32,933 nt of DNA. Source: Crenothrix polyspora (GTDB taxonomy: Bacteria > Pseudomonadota > Gammaproteobacteria > Methylococcales > Methylomonadaceae). Shown here in pieces: positions 16,303 through 23,638 of the stretch (position 1 is its first letter; each line of letters starts with the position of its first letter). The stretch spans positions 1 to 32,933 of the forward strand of contig NZ_FUKJ01000002.1 in the NCBI RefSeq assembly GCF_900163745.1, given 5' to 3'. The notes below the pieces were generated by a model. It had not been told where the DNA came from. It searched no databases and worked only from the letters and a program-made list of their open reading frames with translations. A program made the translations under genes and the position numbers.

Positions 16303-16343
16303 TTGAACTATATCAAAGCAATATTAATCAATCAGGTGAGCAT
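16303..16343 (+). promoter_or_regulatory. FNR box and class II promoter of small lipoprotein B
   Basis: ttgaactatatcaa (16303-16316) matches TTGAT-N4-ATCAA at 9 of 10 positions. A -10-like gagcat (16338-16343) starts 22 bp after the box, exactly as in the promoter of lipoprotein A. The region from the box to the ATG aligns with the lipoprotein A region along its length, including the leader motif gccgataaaggc (16352-16363). Confidence 0.7.
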
Positions 16344-16430
16344 GGACACATGCCGATAAAGGCGCGTGTCTGTGACTAATCGAAAACCGATTAAGCAAGG
16401 CAAATTTATAATTTATAACGGGAGAAGGTT

Positions 16431-16583
16431 ATGAAAACGATAAACCAGATAGTATTGTTATTGACAGCTGTTTTTGTATTGGGCGGATGTATTGATCCCG
16501 ATCAAGGTGGCCAACGAGGTAAGTCAGAAGGTAGAGATTACACAGACGCTGCACAACAGCAGTCGAGTAGTCCGCAGAAGTGA
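16431..16583 (+). CDS. Small lipoprotein B (FNR-controlled paralogue)
   Basis: A 50-aa predicted lipoprotein: MKTINQIVLLLTAVFVLGGC has the same length of signal peptide as lipoprotein A and the lipidated Cys at the same position (20). The mature part begins IDPDQGGQRGKSEGR and ends in a Gln/Ser-rich tail. It has a strong ribosome site (gggagaagg) before ATG. The FNR box and leader match those of lipoprotein A, so the two arose by duplication of the whole gene with its promoter. It is too short for many gene finders. Function unknown; association with the neighbouring low-oxygen genes is inferred. Confidence 0.72.
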   Translation: MKTINQIVLLLTAVFVLGGCIDPDQGGQRGKSEGRDYTDAAQQQSSSPQK

Positions 16584-16611
16584 TAGCACTTATGTTTGTC
16601 ACAAGGTATCC

Positions 16612-17571
16612 TTAAGATATAAATGCTTTAGCTTGAAGATCAGCATGATAAGACGAACGAACCATCGGCGCACTGGCAACTTGTTTAAAGCCTAATGCGG
16701 TTGCCATAGCGCCGTATTCATTAAATTGTTCGGGTGTTATGTAGTCTTTAACCGGTAAATGCGCCTTGCTGGGTTGTAAATATTGGCCTAATGTCAGCAT
16801 GGATGCGCCGTGCGCCAGCAAATCTTTCATGACTTGATGGACTTCTTCCTGTTCTTCGCCCACACCTAGCATCAAACCGGATTTAGTCGGTACGTGCGGC
16901 AGAGCTTGGTTGTACTGGCGCAGTAAATCCAGCGAACCCAAATAATCAGAGCCAGGGCGCACCTGTTTATACAATCTGGGTACGGTTTCCAGATTGTGAT
17001 TAAAAACGTCACAAGGCTCTTGCGCCAGGATATTAATCGCTTTTTCGATACGGCCACGAAAATCGGGCACCAGAATTTCTATTTTAGTCGCTGGGCTTTG
17101 TTGGCGAATCTTATTAATGCAGTCTGCAAAATGGCCTGCGCCGCCATCTCTTAAATCATCACGATCTACCGAAGTAATCACGACATATTTTAAGGCCATA
17201 GCGGTGATGGCATCAGCCAGATGTTGGGGTTCGTTTGTGTCCAATGGCAACGGTTTGCCGTGCGCGACATCACAAAACGGGCAGCGCCGGGTGCATAAAT
17301 CACCCATAATCATAAAGGTCGCCGTACCGTGGTTAAAACATTCGGCCAGATTGGGGCAAGCGGCTTCTTCGCAAACCGTGTGTAATTCGTACTGGCGTAA
17401 TAGTTGTTTGATGCGGGTGATCTCGTTGCTGGTCGATACCTTGACGCGTATCCAATCGGGTTTACGCAATACGGTTTCGGGATGTTCCACTTTAATCGGG
17501 ATACGCGATAGTTTTTCGCTGTTACGCTGGTGCGATTGCGGGGTAGAACGCGAGGGTGCTTGATAAGTCAT
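16612..17571 (-). CDS. lipA: Lipoyl synthase
   Basis: LipA is a radical SAM enzyme that inserts two sulphurs into protein-bound octanoyl groups. The protein is 319 aa. The auxiliary cluster cysteines C67, C72 and C78 ([12 protein letters not shown]) and the radical SAM cysteines C93, C97 and C100 (CTRRCPFC) are all present, as is the C-terminal RSSYHA with the serine that ligates the auxiliary cluster. It overlaps the lipB stop by 4 nt, forming a lipB-lipA pair. Confidence 0.98.
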   Translation of the reverse strand: MTYQAPSRSTPQSHQRNSEKLSRIPIKVEHPETVLRKPDWIRVKVSTSNEITRIKQLLRQYELHTVCEEAACPNLAECFNHGTATFMIMGDLCTRRCPFCDVAHGKPLPLDTNEPQHLADAITAMALKYVVITSVDRDDLRDGGAGHFADCINKIRQQSPATKIEILVPDFRGRIEKAINILAQEPCDVFNHNLETVPRLYKQVRPGSDYLGSLDLLRQYNQALPHVPTKSGLMLGVGEEQEEVHQVMKDLLAHGASMLTLGQYLQPSKAHLPVKDYITPEQFNEYGAMATALGFKQVASAPMVRSSYHADLQAKAFIS

Positions 17572-18173
17572 CTGTGTAATGCCGTGGTGAGGGCGTGGGC
17601 AACGCGGTTTGCAAGTTCGTAAGTTTCGATGATTATACCTAGATCGGCCAGTTGCGTGACTTTTAGATCAGCATAACCGCAGGGATTAATGTGATCAAAC
17701 GGGCGTAAATCCATGTTGTTATTGAGGCTTAAGCCATGATAGCTACAGTTTTTTTTGATGCGGATGCCAATGGAGCCGATTTTGTTGGTGCCAACGTATA
17801 CACCGGGCGCATCAGCTCTGGCTTTGGAATCTATGTTGTAAGCTGCTAAAACATCGATCATAGCTTGTTCTAACAGGCTAACCAGTTGGCGGATATTGAG
17901 CTTTAAACGGGTTAGATCCAGCAGGGTATATATAACGACTTGGCCAGAGCCGTGATAAGTGACTTGGCCGCCACGGTCGCAGTGGATGACGGGGATGTTG
18001 CCGGTATTTAATAAATGTTCGCGTTTGCCGTTCAATCCTAGCGTGTAGACCGGTGGGTGTTCGACTATCCATAGCTCATCTTCGGTTTCAGGTGTGCGAT
18101 CGACAGTAAATTGCTGCATGTCGCGCCAGATGGGTTCGTAGTCTTGGATGCCGAGGTGGCGGATGGCGGTCAT
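17568..18173 (-). CDS. lipB: Octanoyl-ACP:protein octanoyltransferase
   Basis: LipB moves octanoyl from ACP to lipoyl domains, the step before LipA. The protein is 201 aa. Catalytic residues are seen: K131 in [10 protein letters not shown] and C143 in [12 protein letters not shown]. The [12 protein letters not shown] segment is also present. In related genomes lipB directly follows ybeD; here 4.4 kb of foreign-looking DNA lies between them. Confidence 0.97.
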   Translation of the reverse strand: MTAIRHLGIQDYEPIWRDMQQFTVDRTPETEDELWIVEHPPVYTLGLNGKREHLLNTGNIPVIHCDRGGQVTYHGSGQVVIYTLLDLTRLKLNIRQLVSLLEQAMIDVLAAYNIDSKARADAPGVYVGTNKIGSIGIRIKKNCSYHGLSLNNNMDLRPFDHINPCGYADLKVTQLADLGIIIETYELANRVAHALTTALHR

Positions 18174-18451
18174 TAGTAGGGTGGAGCGTAGTGGTTTGTA
18201 ACGTTCGCAAAGTTAAGCGCTACGAACCGGCGAAGTTTGTGAGTGCCCGCTTGAATACTGTTCAAAAGGTTCAGATTGCTGTTCGCTATTGCTCTGGCAA
18301 TCTAACCTTGCTCGTTAGCCTGCCAAACTATGCACAGTGGCTAAATTAACACTGTCCAAAAATGCCACGAATGCTACCGACCTACAGGATTTGCGGCTTG
18401 CATGATACAAACGCATACAATTTGTTTGCTCATTAAAAATATAGTAATGGC

Positions 18452-19270
18452 TCATTTTTTTCGTTTTCTTGCATCAAAGGAAGTAATGGCCTGTTCACCA
18501 TACAGAAGTACGAAATTGTCATCGGGTATTTCAGGCCACCAAGGGTGAATAATTTTATCTAAGTTCATTGTAACTTCGATTTCATCATCTATCCCTAATC
18601 TACGATAATCAGATAAGCATGTCATATAGTCATATTTAATTGTTTCAGGTTTATCAAAAGTGACCATAAATGCCACAGGAAAAAACTTAAGAAACCATAT
18701 TGAAAAAACTTCAAGAGGCCCATCAGTAAATATACCCATAGCGCAATCTCTTGCCATAACGTGATGCTTATATGGAAATGGCCAGCAATAAATATTTAGC
18801 GAATCCGGTAGATGCTGGCTTGGATCTAAAAAATAGGCTTTAAGCGGCTCTGTAATTTCTCCTTTTTCATGTCTACCAACTCCTTGGGCATCAATATGTC
18901 CCAATAATGATCTAATTACACGTTGAGGTTTTGTTTTGATATTTATTGCTGGAGATATATGAAATTGTGTTTTCAGATATAGAGCTAAGTCATTTACAAA
19001 ACTTATAAAACTTGGATCATATTCCGTGCCCAATAAACCATTGTTACAGTTTTCGCATAACGTTCTGTATTTCACGCCATTTTGAGATATTGTCCCTTTT
19101 GATAATGGTAATTTTTGTTGTAAATGTACGTGAATTCCATATATTTCTTTTGATGTCGCTTTCATACAGCCCTTTGGGGGCGTATGGTCTTCTGAGAGAG
19201 AGCCGTATTTTCCGCATATGTTACAAACCCCTCTTTTAGGTCCCCTCGTTTTTATTAAAATAGCCACCAT
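18452..19270 (-). CDS. HNH-like zinc-binding protein of unknown function
   Basis: This is a 272-aa protein. The N-terminal part has CNICGKYGSLSEDHTPPKGC followed by LCENCNNGLLGTEYD. This is the Cys-x2-Cys ... (E/D)H-x-PPK ... Cys-x2-Cys layout of HNH-type nucleases that act in mobile and defence loci. The remaining ~190 residues are not recognisable. It has no obvious partner; the next gene upstream is the broken HsdR-N gene. Base composition is A+T-rich compared with lipB, in keeping with transfer. Nuclease activity is plausible but unproven, since the full His-Asn-His set is not obvious. Confidence 0.6.
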   Translation of the reverse strand: MVAILIKTRGPKRGVCNICGKYGSLSEDHTPPKGCMKATSKEIYGIHVHLQQKLPLSKGTISQNGVKYRTLCENCNNGLLGTEYDPSFISFVNDLALYLKTQFHISPAINIKTKPQRVIRSLLGHIDAQGVGRHEKGEITEPLKAYFLDPSQHLPDSLNIYCWPFPYKHHVMARDCAMGIFTDGPLEVFSIWFLKFFPVAFMVTFDKPETIKYDYMTCLSDYRRLGIDDEIEVTMNLDKIIHPWWPEIPDDNFVLLYGEQAITSFDARKRKK

Positions 19271-19342
19271 ATCTCCAATAAAAATCAGTGAGTTATGGAT
19301 TCGATTAATTCACAAGACATAATTTTTTTCACATATCCTTTG

Positions 19343-20510
19343 CTAACCGATTTGAACAATATAATTTTTGGCTGACGCAATAATTTTTTCCTTGTGCTCA
19401 AAAATATCATCAACTACAGAGACAAGGATTTTTTCTTCCTTTTTATCGGTACCAAAAACACTAAGATACTTTTTGCCGCCATTAAAATACAAACGAGCTA
19501 TTGGTTTTCTATTGTTATCGTCTAACAATATACCGAAATAAGATAAGGTATCTCTGTATATGACACGATTTAAGTCGACAACATCTTTAAGAATAGATTT
19601 TACGATGTAAAATCCTTCTAATTCTTCTTGAGTAGTAAGAATCTTATTTTCATCAGCATGTTGTACGGGCTGTATTGGCTCGACTGGAGTTGCAGTAGAT
19701 GGTTCGGCAATTGATAAAGCTGATTTGAGCCTATCATTTAGCTTATCGTTAATAAGTTGTTGGAATGCTTTGGTAATGACGGGAATAAACTGCTCTTTTA
19801 CCTGTGCCGTGACGCGGCCAGTATAAATGTTATTTAACACAAACTTCAAAAACTCATCCGACGGGTTTATGAGTTGCTCGCTAATGATATGTTTGATTGC
19901 TTTGGTGTATTTTAGTTCGCTAGCAGATGATAGCAACTCATCTATGTTAAAGGCTGCTTTAGTGAATTTTTTCAGCTCATTGACTATAACTTCATCAATT
20001 TGTTGAATTGAGAACTCTAAAAATGGTTTGTTGTCCATTTTGTTAGGTTCATCCAAATCCGTGTAAAATTTGTAAATAATGCCGTCAGTTAATACACTAA
20101 TTCTTGCATCCGTAGTGTGAAAATATCTGTGTAGCTGTGACTCATGCTGAGCATCAAGTTTGGCATCAACCATTTTACATTCTAAGTAATCGACCATAAG
20201 TTTTTTAACATTTTATGGCTCGCGCACCACGAAACATGAACATTGGGTGTTAAAAAACTTTTGAACGACTACTTATGAGCATAGAAATATTGCCGTTTAC
20301 TACAATTGCATAATCAACTTTCTCGCCTTTTTTGATACCAATATCGGCAGTGAATTCAGGAATGACTTCTTCAGGGTCAAAAATGTCATAACCTAACGCA
20401 TTGATAAAAGGCATAATAAAAGCTGTTTTAGTAGCCTCCTCCGTAGCAATTGAATCTTTCTGCTTAGAAATTTTCGATGAAATTTGATTTAAACGGTCAA
20501 TTAAGTCCAT
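19343..20510 (-). pseudogene. HsdR-N-type restriction protein gene split by an 89-bp MITE
   Basis: Two fragments belong to one former gene. The N-terminal fragment (20510 to 20274, MDLIDRLNQISSKISKQKDS) runs through EVIPEFTADIGIKKGEKVDY to ISMLI, then into unrelated SSRSKVF and a stop (frame end 20250). The C-terminal fragment (from 20182 down to 19343) resumes at ECKMVDAKLD. Removing 20185-20273 plus one TA restores LIECKMVDAKLD, a 358-codon frame typical of type I restriction N-terminal domain proteins. The insertion falls inside the PD-(D/E)xK core, between the Asp of KVDYAI and the Glu/Lys of IECK. The element's right end supplies an in-frame ATG (20197) for the downstream part, but it has no ribosome site. 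The product is almost certainly inactive as a nuclease. Confidence 0.85.
20183..20275. mobile_element. 89-bp MITE with TA target duplication (IS630/Tc1-mariner-like)
   Basis: The element 20185-20273 is flanked by TA at 20183-20184 and 20274-20275. Its ends are imperfect inverted repeats of about 26 bp: agtagtcgttcaaaagtttt from one end against agtaatcgaccataagtttt from the other, both continuing ttaaca. TA duplication is the hallmark of IS630/Tc1-mariner transposition. Excising it with one TA repairs the interrupted gene exactly, which is direct evidence of insertion. Confidence 0.88.
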
Positions 20511-21054
20511 TACTTGCTCTCTTATTTAAAGTAGGGGGATTCAAAATGTACAAAAGCCAAACTACAATTATAAAGAGTAATTTTCATGCTTACTATGCAT
20601 TAATGTAAATCTAAGTGGTGTGTCTTCCAAAGATATTAATACATTTAAGCAAAACCCGCACCAATAAAATAAAATACCTGCAATCAATGTGTTATAGTCG
20701 TTATGCAAAATAAAATACACATTTATGTAAAAAATACCGACGAACACTTGGATTCAGATCATTTGCATCAAGATAGCAATAAATCACTAAAGTAACCATG
20801 CGGAAAAGGCCATACACCGCCATGATGTGTTTTGCGCTGAACAATAAACGAAGCTATTGAAGTAAACCCAGTAAAATTTAGCGAGGAGATGAGGAGATAG
20901 GGCATTGATTTATGTAAAATAATTTGACGATACGAAACAAAAGAGCCTAACGTTAAGTAGACACCTTGATTTTAGGTGTATTTAAAAAATTCAGAAATCG
21001 GTGTCTATTACGTACCAATTTCTTTACGAGCTAACAACATGGTCGATTTTTTCT
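20511..21054. other. A+T-rich gene-free stretch upstream of the broken restriction gene
   Basis: No gene is supported from 20511 to 21054. It contains a 30-codon open frame (20703-20795) without ribosome site. From 20951 it holds a copy of the sequence found downstream of higA (20951-21054, cognate 21847-21906). The motif gtagacacc (20957-20965) has a near-inverted partner ggtgtcta (20999-21006). Otherwise I see nothing in it. Confidence 0.5.
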
Positions 21055-21230
21055 TTAGGCGGCGATTTCAACATCCCACCCTGGGAAAACCAATACGGCT
21101 GGATGACATTTGAGCGCTTTTGCTAAAATTTTTGCTCGCTCCACACCTAAGTTTACTTTGTCATGCTCAATTGCAGAGAGAGTAGATTTGGAATCCACTA
21201 TAACCTGTCAGTTCAGCTAATTCATTTTGA
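21055..21230 (-). pseudogene. Broken duplicate of the higA 3' end
   Basis: The C-terminal half of the HigA-like antitoxin (21907-22161) occurs again here: STLSAIEHDKVNLGVERAKI, then LAKALKCHPAVLVFPGWDVE, ending IAA and stop at 21055. Upstream, around 21190-21205, about 7 extra bases shift the frame (ELTG then a different frame before the conserved STLSAIEHD), and similarity ends near 21230, before any start. Flanking non-coding sequence is also duplicated (20951 onward), with a 31-bp insertion between ttcttta repeats. This is a segmental duplication relic. Confidence 0.85.
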
Positions 21231-21255
21231 ATTTGTTTTTTACTAAAACCGAAAA

Positions 21256-21528
21256 TCAGCCATGTTCTACAAGCCGACCTTCCACATACTTGTGTAAAAC
21301 ACTAGAAATAAGTGTTTGATAAGGTAAGCCCTCACTTAAAGCACGCTTTTGAAGTAACCGTAAATCCTTAGATGAGATGCGAATATTTATACGGCTATCT
21401 TTTTGGAACGTAGCCGTAGCATATTCTTTATGTTGTTTAAGCTCAGATTCAACGTTTGAAACTTGCGTGAGAGTGCCAGACTCAAAAGCTTCTAAAATTT
21501 CTTGTTCTTCGAGATCAAGTTTTTTCAT
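21256..21528 (-). CDS. CopG-like antitoxin of a BrnT-type pair
   Basis: A 90-aa protein MKKLDLEEQEILEAFESGTL... with a ribbon-helix-helix-like C-terminal part: RINIRISSKDLRLLQKRALS, then PYQTLISSVLHKYVEG. This is the usual architecture of CopG/BrnA-type antitoxins, which bind toxin through the N-terminus and DNA through the ribbon. It overlaps the toxin gene upstream by 14 nt, in toxin-then-antitoxin order. It is bracketed by the two copies of the higA 3' end. Confidence 0.8.
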   Translation of the reverse strand: MKKLDLEEQEILEAFESGTLTQVSNVESELKQHKEYATATFQKDSRINIRISSKDLRLLQKRALSEGLPYQTLISSVLHKYVEGRLVEHG

Positions 21529-21802
21529 GTTTTTTGCCTACATAATGTTTTGTGGCTTTTCGGCTTGGAATGATGGTTTTTAGAAAAATTTCTTCATCCG
21601 ATTCAACGAAAGGAACCAGATAGACATAGTCTTCGATGATAACAACCGATATTTTCTGATTTGGATACCGCTCTTTGTTAGGGTGTTCCAAAATATCAAC
21701 TTCATCACCGTTTTCGATATGAAAGATTACATCCTCAAAACCAATGTTTCGTTCTTTTTTGAGAAGTTTATTTTTTTCGGGATTCCAGACATAGTGCTTC
21801 AT
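21515..21802 (-). CDS. BrnT-like toxin
   Basis: A 95-aa protein, MKHYVWNPEKNKLLKKERNI, with GFEDVIFHIENGDEVDILEH and ending in FLKTIIPSRKATKHYVGK. The W(D/N)-x-x-KN opening, the FEDV segment and the SRKATK tail fit BrnT-type RNase toxins of the RelE fold, though it is a divergent branch. It overlaps its antitoxin by 14 nt. Just upstream, gatagcgtactatg (21813-21826) is an imperfect palindrome that could be the operator. Confidence 0.72.
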   Translation of the reverse strand: MKHYVWNPEKNKLLKKERNIGFEDVIFHIENGDEVDILEHPNKERYPNQKISVVIIEDYVYLVPFVESDEEIFLKTIIPSRKATKHYVGKKHEKT

Positions 21803-21906
21803 TTAAATATGATAGCGTACTATGTGTGCCTTGTGTACTCAAAAAGCGTTAAGTAGACAGTGTGTTTTAAAATTTAAAAATCAGTGCCTATCACGTACCA
21901 GTTTCT

Positions 21907-22161
21907 TTAGGCAGCGATTTCAACATCCCACCCAGGGAAAACCAATACGGCGGGATGACATTTAAGCGCTTTTGCTAAAATTTTTGCTCGTTCCACACCT
22001 AAATTTACCTTGTCATGCTCAATTGCGGAGATGGTAGATTGGGGGATACCTGTCAGTTCAGCTAATTCATTCTGACTTAATTCTTGAAGTTCACGAATTA
22101 TTTTCACCGATTCACCGACAGAGACATCAATTCTTTTTTTAGCTATTTGGTAATCATTCAT
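21907..22161 (-). CDS. higA: HigA-like XRE antitoxin
   Basis: This is an 84-aa helix-turn-helix protein. ELSQNELAELTGIPQSTISA is a classical XRE helix-turn-helix, followed by IEHDKVNLGVERAKILAKAL. The start ATG 22161 lies one base after the toxin stop and behind CGGA; an in-frame ATG at 22182 would overlap the toxin. It neutralises the RelE/HigB-like toxin encoded before it and probably represses the pair through the palindrome at 22441-22460. Its 3' half and downstream sequence recur, broken, at 20951-21230. Confidence 0.88.
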   Translation of the reverse strand: MNDYQIAKKRIDVSVGESVKIIRELQELSQNELAELTGIPQSTISAIEHDKVNLGVERAKILAKALKCHPAVLVFPGWDVEIAA

Positions 22162-22162
22162 A

Positions 22163-22444
22163 TTATTTTTTCCGATAATCATGAGGAGTTACTTTTTCAA
22201 CTAGAACAAACACTTCATCCATATTCGTTTGATATATAACCCGATACTGTTTATTTAAGCGCGAGGATCTATATCCGCTCCATTTGCCCTGCAAAACCTC
22301 ATCAGAAAAACCTTTGATCAACATCAATCCCTGTGGGCCAGAAATACCAACAATATCTTTCCATTTTTCATATTTTTTCTGTACTTCAATTGGGCATGAT
22401 TTTAATTGCTTTTCGACTCGTTTATGTTCGTATATTTTCCACAT
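22163..22444 (-). CDS. higB: HigB/RelE-like mRNA interferase toxin
   Basis: A 93-aa RelE-superfamily protein: MWKIYEHKRVEKQLKSCPIE, then GKWSGYRSSRLNKQYRVIYQ, ending KVTPHDYRKK. The conserved basic middle (R-S-x-R-L-N-x-x-Y-R-V) and the terminal H-D-Y-R are the usual RNA-cleaving elements of this fold. The toxin precedes the antitoxin, as in higBA. It is the right-most gene of the island, next to ybeD. Confidence 0.88.
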   Translation of the reverse strand: MWKIYEHKRVEKQLKSCPIEVQKKYEKWKDIVGISGPQGLMLIKGFSDEVLQGKWSGYRSSRLNKQYRVIYQTNMDEVFVLVEKVTPHDYRKK

Positions 22445-22460
22445 ACTATAAATAGTATGT
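22441..22460. promoter_or_regulatory. Palindromic operator of higBA
   Basis: acatactat (22441-22449) and atagtatgt (22452-22460) form a perfect 9+9 palindrome with a 2-bp centre. It covers the toxin start codon (22442-22444). This is the position expected for antitoxin-mediated autorepression. Confidence 0.7.
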
Positions 22461-22535
22461 CAGATTGCAGGAAAGGTCAACTTTTAGGTAGCATAAAAGC
22501 TATTACATAACACAAGAGCCTTTTAAGAATGGCAG

Positions 22536-22799
22536 CTATAAAACCATCAAAATATGCGGATGACCACTTAAATCTTGATAAATGGCATCCAATTGGGGTT
22601 TGCTGGTTGCCGTTATGGTAACCGTCACCGAAAGGTATGTGCCGTTTTTGCTGGGCCGAGTCGACACGCTGTCTTTAGTAACGCTATCAGTATGGCGACG
22701 GATAATGTCCAGCACCAGTAAATCAAGTTCCACGTCCGCTTTCCCCATTGCTTTAATGGGAAATTGGCACGGGAATACTAATAGCGTTTCTTCACTCAT
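22536..22799 (-). CDS. ybeD: YbeD / DUF493 family protein
   Basis: An 87-aa protein with the DUF493 pattern LLVFPCQFPIKAMGKADVEL near the start and the ACT-like end QLDAIYQDLSGHPHILMVL. E. coli YbeD lies between dacA and lipB and has a regulatory-type alpha-beta fold of unclear function. Here it overlaps dat by 4 nt on one side, and the island separates it from lipB on the other. Confidence 0.93.
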   Translation of the reverse strand: MSEETLLVFPCQFPIKAMGKADVELDLLVLDIIRRHTDSVTKDSVSTRPSKNGTYLSVTVTITATSKPQLDAIYQDLSGHPHILMVL

Positions 22800-23638
22800 G
22801 CTAATGATTGTTTGTAGGTTTGAAACAGTTGATTCATTTTATGCCAGACAGGGCCAGGCTTACCATCGGCAACCGCTTTCTCATCGCATTCAACCACCGG
22901 AATGATTTCGCGGGTAGAACTGGTGATCCAAATCTCGCTGGCAGTTTGCAGCGCTGCCAAACTGAAGCTCTCTTCTTTACAGGGAATACCATTTTTTTGA
23001 GCAAGTTCCAAAATCACATCACGGGTAATGCCGGGCAATATCTCAGAACTTTTGGGTGGTGTCATTAACACGCCATCAATAACGGCAAATACGTTGCTTG
23101 CCGCACCTTCGGTAACGTAACTGTCCTTCACTAACAGCGCTTCTGCACAGTTTTGGTCGATCGCTTCTTGCCGGTGCAAAATATTGGCCAGCAAAGTGAT
23201 CGCCTTGGTGTTGCAAAGCTTCCATCGGCTATCTGGCATAGTCAGCACTTTAACACCGCTATCGCGCTCTGCCATAGGCACAATCGGCGAACACATGGCG
23301 AACACGGTCGGCGGGGTGTTTTCCGGAAAGCCATGATCTCTTTTCGGCGCAGTACCACGCGTGATTTGCAGGTAAATATACTGATCCTGCGTGCCGATTA
23401 ATAACGGCGTTAAAATGGCCAGCCATTGTTCACGGGTATGCGGATTGGCTAAGCGTATGGTTGCGAGACTGTTCTCCAGTCTCTCCATGTGTTCTTGGAA
23501 ATGAAATAAGCGGCCAAAATAAGACGGAATGACTTCATAAATACCGTCACCAAACAAAAAACCCCTGTCCAGGACGGATATTTTGGCTTCGCTCAACGGC
23601 AGATAGTCGCCATTCAAATATACGGTATTACTTGTCAT
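22796..23638 (-). CDS. dat: D-amino acid aminotransferase (class IV)
   Basis: A 280-aa PLP fold-type IV aminotransferase. VLDRGFLFGDGIYEVIPSYF is the class IV N-terminal signature. The PLP lysine is in CNTKAITLLANIL, and TEGAASNVFAV binds the cofactor phosphate. D-alanine transaminase, interconverting D-Ala and D-Glu, is favoured by the position between the carboxypeptidase dacA and ybeD in a cell wall operon. A branched-chain enzyme is less likely. It overlaps dacA by 11 nt. Confidence 0.88.
   Translation of the reverse strand: MTSNTVYLNGDYLPLSEAKISVLDRGFLFGDGIYEVIPSYFGRLFHFQEHMERLENSLATIRLANPHTREQWLAILTPLLIGTQDQYIYLQITRGTAPKRDHGFPENTPPTVFAMCSPIVPMAERDSGVKVLTMPDSRWKLCNTKAITLLANILHRQEAIDQNCAEALLVKDSYVTEGAASNVFAVIDGVLMTPPKSSEILPGITRDVILELAQKNGIPCKEESFSLAALQTASEIWITSSTREIIPVVECDEKAVADGKPGPVWHKMNQLFQTYKQSLA

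Noticed and set aside
18174-18451. Gap between lipB and the HNH-like gene searched for att sites, tRNA fragments or repeats
   Set aside because: No tRNA-like sequence and no direct repeat matching the other edge of the island (22445-22535) was found by eye.
20703-20795. 30-codon open frame starting MQNKIHIYVKNTDEHL
   Set aside because: No ribosome site and no family recognised; it could be a remnant but cannot be supported as a gene.
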